In this document: piece after piece, positions 17,645 to 26,088 of the stretch
Position numbering within the stretch: the stretch's first letter is position 1
Layout of the letters: each line of letters begins with the position of its first letter
Assembly: GCA_009773205.1 (NCBI GenBank)
Contig: WPAE01000015.1
Coordinates: forward strand, 1 to 64,000
DNA length: 64,000 nt
Reading direction: 5' to 3'
From: Ignavibacteria bacterium
Lineage (GTDB): Bacteria > Bacteroidota > Ignavibacteria > Ignavibacteriales > Melioribacteraceae
Notes under the pieces: generated by a model
What the model saw: only the letters and a program-made list of their open reading frames with translations
The model's database searches: none
Told to the model about the DNA's origin: nothing
Made by a program: the position numbers and the translations under genes

Positions 17645-18205
17645 ATGACACATATAGCAATCATATCATCAAGCGTAAGACAGGGCAGGCATAGCCATAG
17701 AGTTGCTCTTTACTTCAAAAACTATTTGGAGCAAAACAAAATTGCAACTGCTGAAATACTTGATTTGGCAACTTACAATTTTCCATTATTTGACGAGCGG
17801 TTGAGATTACAAAATAATCCATCGGCACAGACGCTTGAATTTGCTGAAAAAATAAAATCAGCAGATGGAGTGATAATAGTTACTCCTGAATATAACGGAG
17901 GATATCCTGCGAGTTTAAAGAATGTGGTTGATTTGCTATATGATGAGTGGAGAAGAAAACCCGTTGCAATCTCAACAGTGTCAGCAGGTGGCTTTGGTGG
18001 TTCACAGGTAATTACAAGTTTGCAATTTTCACTTTGGAAAATTCAGGCTTGGACAGTTCATGCAGTGTTTCCTGTTCCATCTGTTCAAAATGCATTCAGC
18101 GAACAAGGAATACCCAATGACCCAATTGCGACTGATAAGAGAGCAAAGGGATTTATTGATGAACTATTATGGTGTGTTGAAGCAAACAACAAAATGAAAG
18201 TTTAA
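17645..18205 (+). CDS. NADPH-dependent FMN reductase (flavodoxin-like fold)
   Basis: 186 residues from ATG 17645; the frame is open further upstream but that part lies over the YceI gene. IAIISSSVRQGRHSHRVA is the phosphate-binding loop for FMN, and VTPEYNGGYPASLKNVVD (about 77-94) is the family signature. These proteins reduce FMN, quinones or azo compounds with NAD(P)H. The 11-base gap to YceI and 19-base gap to the SDR gene indicate one operon. Confidence 0.9.
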   Translation: MTHIAIISSSVRQGRHSHRVALYFKNYLEQNKIATAEILDLATYNFPLFDERLRLQNNPSAQTLEFAEKIKSADGVIIVTPEYNGGYPASLKNVVDLLYDEWRRKPVAISTVSAGGFGGSQVITSLQFSLWKIQAWTVHAVFPVPSVQNAFSEQGIPNDPIATDKRAKGFIDELLWCVEANNKMKV

Positions 18206-18224
18206 GCATTAACAAAATACAAAA

Positions 18225-19007
18225 ATGAAAAACAAAATAATCATTATCACAGGTGCCGGAATGGGACTTGGATTAGCAGCAGCAAAAGAATTGGCTTCCA
18301 AAGGTGCTAACCTTGTTTTGGTTGACTACAACGAAAAAAGTTTGGCAGATGCGAAAGAGGAAATCGCAAATGAGTTCCCGAATGTAAAAATCATCAACGT
18401 TGTGGCTGATGTATCAAAAGAAGAAGCCGTAAAAAATTACGTGGATGAAGCAGTAAAAGCATTCGGAAGAATTGACGGGCTATACAATAACGCTGGCATA
18501 GAAGGCAAACAGGCAAGCATTACCGAGTATGATATAAACATTTTTAAAAAAGTAATTGACATCAACTTGATGGGTGTGTATTACGGAATGCGTTATGCTA
18601 TTCCTGTGATGCAAAAACAAAAATATGGTCGCATTGTAAACGTGGCATCTGTTGGCGGTATTCGTGGTGTATTAAATCAAATGCCTTATGTTGCAAGTAA
18701 ACACGCTGTTTCAGGTATGACCAAAAATGCTGCTTTAGAATATAGCAGAGATGGAATCCTGACCAATGCCATTGCACCAGGAGCAATTCTCACACCAATG
18801 GTTGCCGAAGCATTTAAACAGGTAAATCCATCTGATCCTAAAGCAGCAGAAAATGAATATGCTCAACGCAATCCAACAAAGCGTCTGGGGCAGCCACACG
18901 AAGTAGCCAAATTAGTTGCTTTCCTTTTGAGTGACGACAATGGCTATGTAAGCGGGCAAACTATAGCGATTGACGGTGGAGAATCTAACATTTATGGCAA
19001 CTCATAA
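18225..19007 (+). CDS. Short-chain dehydrogenase/reductase (SDR)
   Basis: 260 residues, classical SDR. T9-G-A-G-M-G-L-G16 binds the cofactor, NNAG is at 89-92, catalytic S142, and Y155-V-A-S-K159. D35 at the end of the second strand (LVLVDYN) suggests NAD rather than NADP. The end SGQTIAIDGGESN is typical. The substrate is unknown; position within the operon suggests carbonyl or quinone detoxification. Confidence 0.9.
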   Translation: MKNKIIIITGAGMGLGLAAAKELASKGANLVLVDYNEKSLADAKEEIANEFPNVKIINVVADVSKEEAVKNYVDEAVKAFGRIDGLYNNAGIEGKQASITEYDINIFKKVIDINLMGVYYGMRYAIPVMQKQKYGRIVNVASVGGIRGVLNQMPYVASKHAVSGMTKNAALEYSRDGILTNAIAPGAILTPMVAEAFKQVNPSDPKAAENEYAQRNPTKRLGQPHEVAKLVAFLLSDDNGYVSGQTIAIDGGESNIYGNS

Positions 19008-19073
19008 TTGAAAATATGCAGGTATTGTCATCAATGATGATTACAATATCCACTCATATGCAACAACTTAAAA

Positions 19074-20072
19074 ATGAAGCTGTCACTAATTACAATTGTA
19101 GGTCTTTTAATATTAGGAAGTTCAAACTGCCGGTCGCAAACACGAAGTAAAATGGAATCAAAGAATAATAATCCGCTTTTATGCGATATAGAAACAGGAA
19201 TGTGCGAAATACCAACTGGTAAAGTGAATGATAGTATTGCCGGAATTACACAATCAACTAAAAAGCTGGTAAAGGTTATTTATTATACCGACCCGATTTG
19301 TTCATCCTGTTGGGGCATAGAACCTCAATTGCGAAAGTTGAAACTGGAATATGGCAATTTCATTGAAATTGAATATCGAATGGGCGGTTTATTGCCCGAC
19401 TGGAGTTACAGCGGTGGCGGAATCAGCAAACCCTCTGATGTGGCTCATCATTGGGACGAAGTAAGTGTGTATTACGATATGCCAATTGATGGTGATGTTT
19501 GGTTGGAAGACCCTTTAAATTCTTCCCATCCACCTTCCATTGCTTTCAAAGCAGCACAAATGCAAGACAATGTAAAAGCAATTTTGTTTCTTCGTGAAGC
19601 GAGAGAAATGGTGTTCCTGCAAAAGAAAAATATTGCAAAATGGAAGCATCTGGAAGCAGCCGCAAAAAAAGTGGGATTGAATGTTGAGCAGCTGAAAACC
19701 GACTATGAAGGAAAGGCAAAAGAATTTTTTCAGGATGATTTGAAATTGGGAAAAGAGCTTGGCGTTAGAGGCTTTCCTGCTATGTTTTTTGTAGATGATA
19801 AAGGGAATACAGAGTTTGTGTATGGCACAAAGCCTTATTCATTTTATGAAGCGGCTGTATTGAAACTGGCTCCTACTGCTAGTAAAAACGAATACAAAAA
19901 AAGTTGGGAAGACCTTTTTACAAAATATCAAACATTAACGGCTAAAGAATTTTCAGAACTATCAGGAACTGGGAAAAAGGAAAGTGAGCAACTGCTGAAT
20001 GAACTAACTGCAAAAGGTAATTTGACAAAAGTAGTTACTAAGAATGGCAGCTTATGGAAATATCTAAAATAA
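19074..20072 (+). CDS. Secreted DsbA-family thiol protein with C-S-S-C active site
   Basis: 332 residues with a signal peptide; C19 sits at its end in an atypical lipobox (SSNC). The thioredoxin-fold motif is TDPICSSCWG (C76-S-S-C79), and the cis-proline loop is RGFPAMFFV (about 225). The sequence resembles the DsbA/FrnE/YjbH group. The extra C-terminal 80 residues (SKNEYKKSW...) are not part of the thioredoxin fold and look like a small winged-helix or linker module. It probably handles disulfides in the periplasm or outer leaflet during oxidative stress. Confidence 0.85.
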   Translation: MKLSLITIVGLLILGSSNCRSQTRSKMESKNNNPLLCDIETGMCEIPTGKVNDSIAGITQSTKKLVKVIYYTDPICSSCWGIEPQLRKLKLEYGNFIEIEYRMGGLLPDWSYSGGGISKPSDVAHHWDEVSVYYDMPIDGDVWLEDPLNSSHPPSIAFKAAQMQDNVKAILFLREAREMVFLQKKNIAKWKHLEAAAKKVGLNVEQLKTDYEGKAKEFFQDDLKLGKELGVRGFPAMFFVDDKGNTEFVYGTKPYSFYEAAVLKLAPTASKNEYKKSWEDLFTKYQTLTAKEFSELSGTGKKESEQLLNELTAKGNLTKVVTKNGSLWKYLK

Positions 20073-20083
20073 AAAGTAGCACA

Positions 20084-20362
20084 ATGGAAATACTTCAAAA
20101 AGACGATGGTAACAAAGGTGTATTTTATGTAGAGCGGGAAAAACAAATTCTTGCTGAAATGACCTATGTATGGGCAGGAAAAGACAGAATAATTATTGAC
20201 CACACGGATGTAAACACTGCATTAAAAGGTAAAGGAATTGGCAAGCAAATGGTAACTAAAGCAGTTGATTTTGCAAGAGAGAAAGGATTAAAAATCGTTC
20301 CGCTTTGCCCGTTTGCAAGAAGTGTCTTTGATAAGGTAAAAGAATTTAATGATGTTCTATAA
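20084..20362 (+). CDS. Small GNAT-like N-acetyltransferase (YidJ/Gcn5-related type)
   Basis: 92 residues from ATG 20084; an in-frame ATG at 20054 would overlap the previous gene by 19 bases. It has HTDVNTALKGKGIGKQMV, the acetyl-CoA loop (Q/R-x-x-G-x-G/A), followed by A...AREKGLKIVPLCPFARSVF, the hallmark of the short acetyltransferase group. The acceptor is unknown. It lies 11 bases after the DsbA-like gene. Confidence 0.88.
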   Translation: MEILQKDDGNKGVFYVEREKQILAEMTYVWAGKDRIIIDHTDVNTALKGKGIGKQMVTKAVDFAREKGLKIVPLCPFARSVFDKVKEFNDVL

Positions 20363-20374
20363 AATCAGCCAGTC

Positions 20375-20602
20375 ATGGATAAAAACAACATTACAAAAAA
20401 CTATTCCAACGGAGAAATAACCGTTGTTTGGCAATCGGGAAAGTGTATTCACTCTGCCAATTGTGTAAAGAATTTACCGCAAGTATTCAACACAAAAGCA
20501 AGTCCCTGGATAAAAGTTGCAAATGCTTCTACGGAAGAAATTATTGCTACGGTAAATAATTGTCCTTCAGGTGCTTTGTCAATTATTAGAAATAATGAGT
20601 AA
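20375..20602 (+). CDS. Divergent 4Fe-4S mono-cluster protein (YjdI-like)
   Basis: 75 residues. The three cysteines appear as GKCIHSANCVKNLPQVF and NNCPSGALSI, the pattern of the YjdI/Fer4_19 family, in which three Cys and perhaps His or another residue bind a single iron-sulfur cluster. In other genomes this protein often sits beside the small GNAT acetyltransferase, as here. The function is unknown; an electron-transfer or sensor role is likely. Confidence 0.88.
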   Translation: MDKNNITKNYSNGEITVVWQSGKCIHSANCVKNLPQVFNTKASPWIKVANASTEEIIATVNNCPSGALSIIRNNE

Positions 20603-20658
20603 TAGACAGAATAACATTTTTAAAATCATTGGCAATTTTGCCATTAACAGCTGTAGCA

Positions 20659-21483
20659 ATGAAACTGAATGAATTAAATAGAATGACAGAACCATTGGGC
20701 AAAACTTCAAAAATGCCTGTGTTGTTCTTGGGCCATGGCAGTCCAATGAATGCCATAGTAGAAAATGAATTTGTAACAGGATTCAGGAATATCGCCAAAG
20801 GGCTCCCAAAACCGAACGCTATTTTGTGTGTTTCGGCTCACTGGGAAACGAAGGGAACTTTTGTAACCGCTATGCAAAATCCGCCTACCATTCACGACTT
20901 TGGCGGCTTTCCGAAAGAATTGTTTGCAGTGCAATATCCAGCGCCCGGAAGCCCTGATTTGGCAAAAGAAACAAAATCACTCATCACAAAAACTGAAGTA
21001 GGATTAGACGAGAAATGGGGACTTGACCACGGGGCATGGAGTGTAATAAAACATTTATATCCCAATGCTGACATTCCTGTAATTCAAATGAGCATAGATT
21101 ATAGCCAAAGCCCGCAATATCATTACGAATTAGCACAACAGATAAAATCGCTTCGTGAAAAAGGCGTGTTGGTTATCGGGAGCGGTAACATTGTTCATAA
21201 TCTTGGGAAAGTGGAGTGGAGAAGATTAAATGAAACATTTGGTTATGACTGGGCAATAGAAGCAAACGAGAAAATGAAAAATTTTATTCTTGACGGAAAC
21301 CACAAAGAACTTATCAATTTCCGTTCGCAAGGTAAAGCGTTTGACTTAGCTATACCGACAGCTGAACACTATTTGCCTTTACTCTATTCATTGGCATTGC
21401 AAGACAGCAAAGAAGAAATAGAATTATTCAACGACAAAGCCGTAGCTGGTGCCTTGGCAATGACATCCTTAAAAATCGGGTAA
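20659..21483 (+). CDS. ygiD: Class III extradiol dioxygenase, 4,5-DOPA dioxygenase-like (YgiD)
   Basis: 274 residues from ATG 20659; a TTG at 20629 gives 284. The core begins MPVLFLGHGSPMNAI (first metal His in GHGSP), then SAHWET (second His), DHGAWS (catalytic His) and GSGNIVHNLG. These enzymes open catechol rings with Zn or Fe. Upstream, in the same frame, codons from ATA 20602 read IDRITFLKSLAILPLTAVAMKL, like the signal-type N-terminus I would expect for Bacteroidetes homologues, but no standard start codon precedes it. Confidence 0.88.
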   Translation: MKLNELNRMTEPLGKTSKMPVLFLGHGSPMNAIVENEFVTGFRNIAKGLPKPNAILCVSAHWETKGTFVTAMQNPPTIHDFGGFPKELFAVQYPAPGSPDLAKETKSLITKTEVGLDEKWGLDHGAWSVIKHLYPNADIPVIQMSIDYSQSPQYHYELAQQIKSLREKGVLVIGSGNIVHNLGKVEWRRLNETFGYDWAIEANEKMKNFILDGNHKELINFRSQGKAFDLAIPTAEHYLPLLYSLALQDSKEEIELFNDKAVAGALAMTSLKIG

Positions 21484-21729
21484 ATAGAAATAACAGAAAA
21501 ACAGCCCGTAAAAATACACTCTTGCAAGCCGACACATGCCTACCAACGAACCAAAGTTTGTAAGAGAGTATTTTTCTCTCACCCAAGAAAAATTAAAAAC
21601 CAAAAAATCTTCCTCTCTTTAAAAAATAAAACTTCGCAACCACACAACCTACGACTATCAACATAATTGACAGGTTACGACTTGACAACTCAGAAAGTGC
21701 ATTAGAACACGGGCAACAGAAGGGCATCA

Positions 21730-21868
21730 GCTAACATGGGTTTGGCGTAATGGCGGGTACAGCGCAAACATGAAGCTTTGTGTTCAGCTAGGCGGGATTC
21801 AGTGCAGGTTGATCCCGCATGTACGGGACCCCGAAACTCGCCCGAACGCAAAGCCCGAAATCGTTGGC
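21730..21868. repeat. attC-like imperfect palindrome A
   Basis: 139 nt. The outer ends are GCTAAC and GTTGGC; inner arms are GGGTTTGGCGTAATGGCGGG and the imperfect complement CTCGCCCGAACGCAAAGCCCG. Variable extra hairpins occupy the centre (GGCGGGAT...ATCCCGC, CCCGcatgtaCGGG). Unpaired bases between short arm segments and the AAC/GTT ends resemble integron attC sites, though the 3' core is not a strict GTTRRRY. Confidence 0.65.
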
Positions 21869-21901
21869 AGTAAGTTTAGAAAAACAACTTCACAGAAAAA
21901 T

Positions 21902-21932
21902 TTGTTTCCTAATAAAGAAACTTTTATCTTTG
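21902..21932 (+). promoter_or_regulatory. Bacteroidetes-type promoter of the toxin-antitoxin operon
   Basis: TTG 21902-21904, a 20-base spacer, and TATCTTTG 21925-21932, a full match to the -7 TAnnTTTG consensus. The GTG start of the toxin gene is 16 bases downstream. Confidence 0.6.
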
Positions 21933-21948
21933 CAGAAACGTTTAACAA

Positions 21949-22341
21949 GTGCAGACACCAAAATTTAAAGTTGAGTTTTTAGAAGAAGCTTCGGAGTTTC
22001 TTGACAGCCTTGACGAGAAAGTAAGAGATAAAATTATCTACAATATAACAAAGGCAAGGTTCTCGAATGACAAAGATCTTTTCAAAAAACTGACAGACGA
22101 AATTTGGGAGTTTAGAACGCTGTTTAATAAAACTCATTACAGACTTTTTGCTTTTTGGGACAAATCAGAAAAGACCGACACTGTTGTAATATCAACTCAC
22201 GGACTGATAAAGAAAACAGATAAAACTCCACAAAGTGACTTGGACAAAGCAGAACGTTTAAGAAAAAAATATTTTGAATTTAAGGATAAGAAAAATGAAA
22301 AAGCAAGGATTAAAAACTTACAGCTTAGACGCGATTACTGA
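21949..22341 (+). CDS. higB: HigB/RelE-type toxin (phage Gp49-like family)
   Basis: 130 residues from a GTG start. KFKVEFLEEASEFLDSLDEKVRDKI, then EIWEFRTLFNKTHYRLFAFWD and VVISTHGLIKKTDKTPQSDLDKAERLRKKY are the strands and helices of the HigB/Gp49-like RelE fold. Such toxins cut mRNA on the ribosome. The toxin gene precedes and overlaps the antitoxin gene by 47 bases, the usual higBA order. The pair has its own promoter and is bracketed by attC-like repeats. Confidence 0.88.
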   Translation: MQTPKFKVEFLEEASEFLDSLDEKVRDKIIYNITKARFSNDKDLFKKLTDEIWEFRTLFNKTHYRLFAFWDKSEKTDTVVISTHGLIKKTDKTPQSDLDKAERLRKKYFEFKDKKNEKARIKNLQLRRDY

Positions 22342-22621
22342 CAAACACATTGGTAAACGTGGGACACCAAAGCGAGAAGCTTTTGAGAACGAGTTACAAC
22401 TTGACTTGCTTGGAGAAGCCATTAGACAAGCACGTTTAGAACGTAATTTGACACAAGAAGAACTTGGACGACTTGTAGGCGTTCAAAAAGCCCAAATTTC
22501 AAAACTTGAAAACAGTCTGACAGACGCAAGATTTGAAACAATAATAAAAGTATTTAAAGCACTTAACGCAAAGATAAATTTCAATGTGGAGTTGCTCAAC
22601 GAGACAGTAAAACTCGCTTGA
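22295..22621 (+). CDS. higA: HigA-type antitoxin, XRE-family helix-turn-helix
   Basis: 108 residues from ATG 22295; an upstream TTG at 22274 is in frame but less likely. The helix-turn-helix is LGEAIRQARLERNLTQEELGRLVGVQKAQISKLENS (about 38-72). It neutralises HigB and represses the shared promoter in known systems. The stop is only 20 bases before attC-like repeat B, the spacing expected for a cassette gene. Confidence 0.88.
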   Translation: MKKQGLKTYSLDAITDKHIGKRGTPKREAFENELQLDLLGEAIRQARLERNLTQEELGRLVGVQKAQISKLENSLTDARFETIIKVFKALNAKINFNVELLNETVKLA

Positions 22622-22641
22622 CGACAGAAAGAAAACCTACT

Positions 22642-22773
22642 GCTAACAGAGGTTTGGCGTAATGGCGGGTACAGCGCTTTATAAAACAAATTTTTGTATA
22701 ATTGTAATGCGGTTCTTCGTGTGAAGTTTGTGGTTAAAATCGCCACCTTCGCCAAGCCGCAAAACGTTGTTGC
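22642..22773. repeat. attC-like imperfect palindrome B
   Basis: 132 nt. The left end is GCTAAC with arm GGTTTGGCGTAATGGCGGGT; the right arm CGCCACCTTCGCCAAGCCGC is its imperfect complement, ending AAAACGTTGTTGC. The left arm is nearly the same as in repeat A; the centre is different. Confidence 0.65.
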
Positions 22774-22913
22774 TTAACCGAAATTTGACAGCTCCGAAAG
22801 TCGGCAAGGCCGTTTGGCTACTGCTCCAGCAAAAAACAGTTTTTACGACCTACAGACTGAGCAAAATCTTAACTTTGTTCAAAACATTAAATGACAACTT
22901 ATTTCTCAGAAGC

Positions 22914-23660
22914 ATGTTCAGCACTCTCACAGAAAAATATAAAACAGCCGTTAACAAATTAATTCTGCTCGACTATGACGGAACACTTGTTGACTTTGTG
23001 CCTACGCCTGAAAGAGCAAAGCCATCCGCACATTTATTAAACACACTAAGAACAATATCAAACCAACCGCAGACAGAAGTAATTATCATTTCGGGCAGAC
23101 TGTATTTTGATATTGACAGGTTTTTGGGAGTCCTTCCACTAAATATTATTGCCGAGCATGGAGCAATGGTTAAAGAAAATGGAAAATGGAAAAAGCAAAT
23201 AGTGGACTACAGATTGTGGAAACAATCCGTGCTGCCAATATTCAACCGCTTTGCTTTGACTTGTCCCAATTCATTTGTAGAGGAGAAAGAGTATTCTTTA
23301 ACATGGCATTATAGAAACGCACAACTCGAATCGGGACATGAACATTCAAGAGAATTAATTCGCGCACTGAAAGACAGTGCGCGTTCCTACAATTTAAGGA
23401 TCATTGACGGCAACAAGATTGTGGAGGTTATGAATAATGATATTGACAAAGGCAAGGCAGTAAAAAAAATGCTGAAGCAAAACGAGTATGACTATGTTCT
23501 GTCAATCGGTGACGACCAAACGGATGAAGATATGTTCTGCGCCTTGTCTGATTACAGCAATACCTATACAATCAAAGTTGGCGAAGGAGAAACCTTTGCC
23601 AAATACAGAGTGAAATCCGTTTCGGAAGTTCTAAACCTATTAGAGCAATTATCAAAATGA
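22914..23660 (+). CDS. otsB: Trehalose-6-phosphate phosphatase (OtsB)
   Basis: 248 residues from ATG 22914; the frame is open upstream but reads through repeat B. HAD motif I is LILLDYDGTLVDF (D20-x-D22), IIISGR is motif II, and SIGDDQTDEDMF is motif IV. It removes phosphate from trehalose 6-phosphate, the second step of OtsAB trehalose synthesis. A -7-like TAACTTTG lies at 22870-22877 without a clear -33 partner. It overlaps otsA by 4 bases (ATGA). Confidence 0.92.
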   Translation: MFSTLTEKYKTAVNKLILLDYDGTLVDFVPTPERAKPSAHLLNTLRTISNQPQTEVIIISGRLYFDIDRFLGVLPLNIIAEHGAMVKENGKWKKQIVDYRLWKQSVLPIFNRFALTCPNSFVEEKEYSLTWHYRNAQLESGHEHSRELIRALKDSARSYNLRIIDGNKIVEVMNNDIDKGKAVKKMLKQNEYDYVLSIGDDQTDEDMFCALSDYSNTYTIKVGEGETFAKYRVKSVSEVLNLLEQLSK

Positions 23661-25879
23661 AACTGAACCTTGCGCTCATACTATCCATCATTATTGCTGT
23701 TGGCATTGTTGCCTTTGGCTTTACTTATTTTCAAATTTCAAATGAGCGCGAAAGATTAAACAGCGAGTTAGAAGAAAAAGTAAATCTCATTGCCGAAAGA
23801 TTTTTAGAAAGGAACTTGTCTGCGATTGAAAAGAAACCGGATATTCTCAATACCGACAACACCGAAAAACTTCTTAACCAATACCGACTTCTTGCTATCA
23901 CCGTTTATTACAATCCCGACAGTATTCTGTTCATCGGTCCAACTGCAAATTCATTACTCCAAAATTCAAACGATTACATTCTTCAGGCAGCCACAGCCGA
24001 CACCACAGTTGGAAATTACTTTAAAGAAGGCAACAGAAAAATTTATCAATTCATCAAGCCCGTTAAGACAAACGACCCCTTGGATAAAACAATCATCTGC
24101 TATTCCGAAGCTGATTACATTGAAAATATAATCAGCAGTATTTGGGTTCGCAATTTTTTCAGATGGTTTATGCAAGCTCTTTTGGTTTCGTTTATTACAA
24201 TCCTTGTTGTGCGTTGGGGAATTTTCAGCCCCATCAACAACATTGTTGAATGGGTAAAATCCGCACGAATAGGAAACTTAACAGAACTCCAATCAAAACC
24301 ACCCGCAGGTTTTCTTGCTCCACTGCACAAAGAAATAACACACATTGCCAACGCCATGCGCGAAGCAAAACTTTCGGCAGAAGAAGAAGCACGACTGCGG
24401 GCAAATGCAGAATCTGTTTGGACACCTGAACGACTTAAAGTGGAAATGGAAACACTTCTGCAAAACAAAAAGTTGATTGTGGTTTCCAACCGCGAACCAT
24501 ACATGCACATTCATGCAGGAAAAGAGATAAAGTGTATTGTTCCCGCAAGCGGAATGATAACAGCCATGGAACCCATTTTGAAAGCATGTGGCGGACTTTG
24601 GATTGCATCCGGCAGTGGTGATGCAGACAAAGAAACGGTTGACAAAAATGACAAACTGCAAGTTCCACCCGAAGAACACAAATACACTTTGCGGAGATTA
24701 TGGCAAACTAAAGAAGAAGAAGACCATTTCTATTACGGCTTTTCAAACGAAGGTCTTTGGCCGCTTTGCCACATCGCTCACACCCGGCCTCTTTTCAGAA
24801 AAGACGATTGGCATTATTACAAAAAAGTAAATCAGGATTTTGCTGATGCTGTAATTGAAGAAACAAAAGATGAAGAACAACCTTTCATTCTCATTCAGGA
24901 TTATCACTTTGCACTTTTGCCTGAGATGATTAAAAAGAAAAAACCGAAAGCTCGTGTTGCAATCTTTTGGCATATCCCATGGCCTAATCCTGAATCATTC
25001 GGCATTTGCCCTTGGCAAAGAGAAATTCTTTTGGGAATGTTGGGAGCAGATTTAATTGGCTTTCATACACAATACCATTGCAATCATTTTTTGGAAACCG
25101 TCAACAACTCACTTGAATCCCGTGTGCTTTGGGAAAACTTCACGGTAAGAATGGGAAGACATACAACACTTGTAAAACCTTTTCCTATCAGCATTGCATT
25201 TACTCCAAAAGATTTTGACAATCACATTTCAACTACAACACCTTCAAAACTATTAGCCGAACATGGGATAACAGCACAACATTTCGGAATAGGAGTTGAC
25301 CGCATTGATTACACCAAAGGAATCATTGAAAAGTTTCTCGCCCTTGAACGATTCTTTGAAAAAAATCCTGACTACATCGGCAAGTTCACATTTGTTCAGA
25401 TTGGTGCACCAAGCCGCTCCCTCATTAAAAGTTATGCTGACATGATGAGCGCAGTTGAAAAAGAAGCTGAAAGAATCAATCACAGTTTCAGAAGGAGAAA
25501 CTGGAAACCGATTTTGTTTCTTAGAAAACATCACAGCCATGCCGAAATAAAACCTTTCTACAACTTGGCTACCCTTTGCATGGTTACATCACTACATGAC
25601 GGAATGAATCTGGTGGCAAAAGAGTTTGTTGCCGAGCGAAACAAAAACACTGGAGTTCTCATACTTAGCCGTTTTGCGGGTGCATCACAAAACATGAAAG
25701 GCGCATTGGTCATCAATCCATACGATATCGAGAGAACAGCCGAAGCGATAAAACTCGCTATTGAAATGCCTGAAAGCGAACAACAGTTGCGAATGCAATT
25801 GATGCGACAGGAAATTGTTTCAAACAACATTTACAATTGGGCGGCCGATTTACTTCGAACAATGACATCCTTAACCTAA
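23657..25879 (+). CDS. otsA: Membrane-anchored trehalose-6-phosphate synthase with sensor and HAMP-like region (OtsA fusion)
   Basis: 740 residues, against about 460-490 for a plain OtsA. Transmembrane helix 1 is residues 4-26, an extracytoplasmic domain of about 135 residues follows, helix 2 is about 168-190, then a HAMP-like segment (about 188-245) and a charged coiled coil (EAKLSAEEEARLRANAE). The GT20 synthase begins near 272 (LIVVSNREPY) and contains HIPWPNPESFGICPW, GVDRIDYTKG and SLHDGMNLVAKEF. It joins UDP- or other NDP-glucose to glucose 6-phosphate. The architecture suggests that an external signal adjusts trehalose production. Confidence 0.92.
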   Translation: MKLNLALILSIIIAVGIVAFGFTYFQISNERERLNSELEEKVNLIAERFLERNLSAIEKKPDILNTDNTEKLLNQYRLLAITVYYNPDSILFIGPTANSLLQNSNDYILQAATADTTVGNYFKEGNRKIYQFIKPVKTNDPLDKTIICYSEADYIENIISSIWVRNFFRWFMQALLVSFITILVVRWGIFSPINNIVEWVKSARIGNLTELQSKPPAGFLAPLHKEITHIANAMREAKLSAEEEARLRANAESVWTPERLKVEMETLLQNKKLIVVSNREPYMHIHAGKEIKCIVPASGMITAMEPILKACGGLWIASGSGDADKETVDKNDKLQVPPEEHKYTLRRLWQTKEEEDHFYYGFSNEGLWPLCHIAHTRPLFRKDDWHYYKKVNQDFADAVIEETKDEEQPFILIQDYHFALLPEMIKKKKPKARVAIFWHIPWPNPESFGICPWQREILLGMLGADLIGFHTQYHCNHFLETVNNSLESRVLWENFTVRMGRHTTLVKPFPISIAFTPKDFDNHISTTTPSKLLAEHGITAQHFGIGVDRIDYTKGIIEKFLALERFFEKNPDYIGKFTFVQIGAPSRSLIKSYADMMSAVEKEAERINHSFRRRNWKPILFLRKHHSHAEIKPFYNLATLCMVTSLHDGMNLVAKEFVAERNKNTGVLILSRFAGASQNMKGALVINPYDIERTAEAIKLAIEMPESEQQLRMQLMRQEIVSNNIYNWAADLLRTMTSLT

Positions 25880-25925
25880 ATGAAACTAGCCGACAGACAC
25901 CTCTTCGGACAAGAAGTAGAGCAAC

Positions 25926-26017
25926 GCATAACATGGGGTTTGCGATAGGGGGTTCCGTACTCCGCAGACACTTTTGTGCTAAAAATCCGCCACTACGCCA
26001 AGCCGCAAAACGTTAGC
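25926..26017. repeat. attC-like imperfect palindrome C
   Basis: 92 nt, the shortest copy. The left end is GCATAAC and the left arm GGGGTTTGCGATAGGGGGTT; the right arm TCCGCCACTACGCCAAGCCGC and end AAAACGTTAGC match copy B's right side closely. It begins 46 bases after the otsA stop. Confidence 0.65.
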
Positions 26018-26088
26018 GGTAAGATTAAAAAATGACGACACAGAAAATATTGAACTTAAGAATGACTTCTATTAAATAAGACAACATT

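Larger units (their letters stand above)
21484..21948. other. Gene-free stretch with first attC-like repeat
   Basis: 465 bases between ygiD and the toxin gene. After an AT-rich part with no recognisable feature, the attC-like repeat A (21730-21868) and a promoter (21902-21932) follow. The 70-codon open frame at 21770 lies across the repeat and is not credible. Confidence 0.6.
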
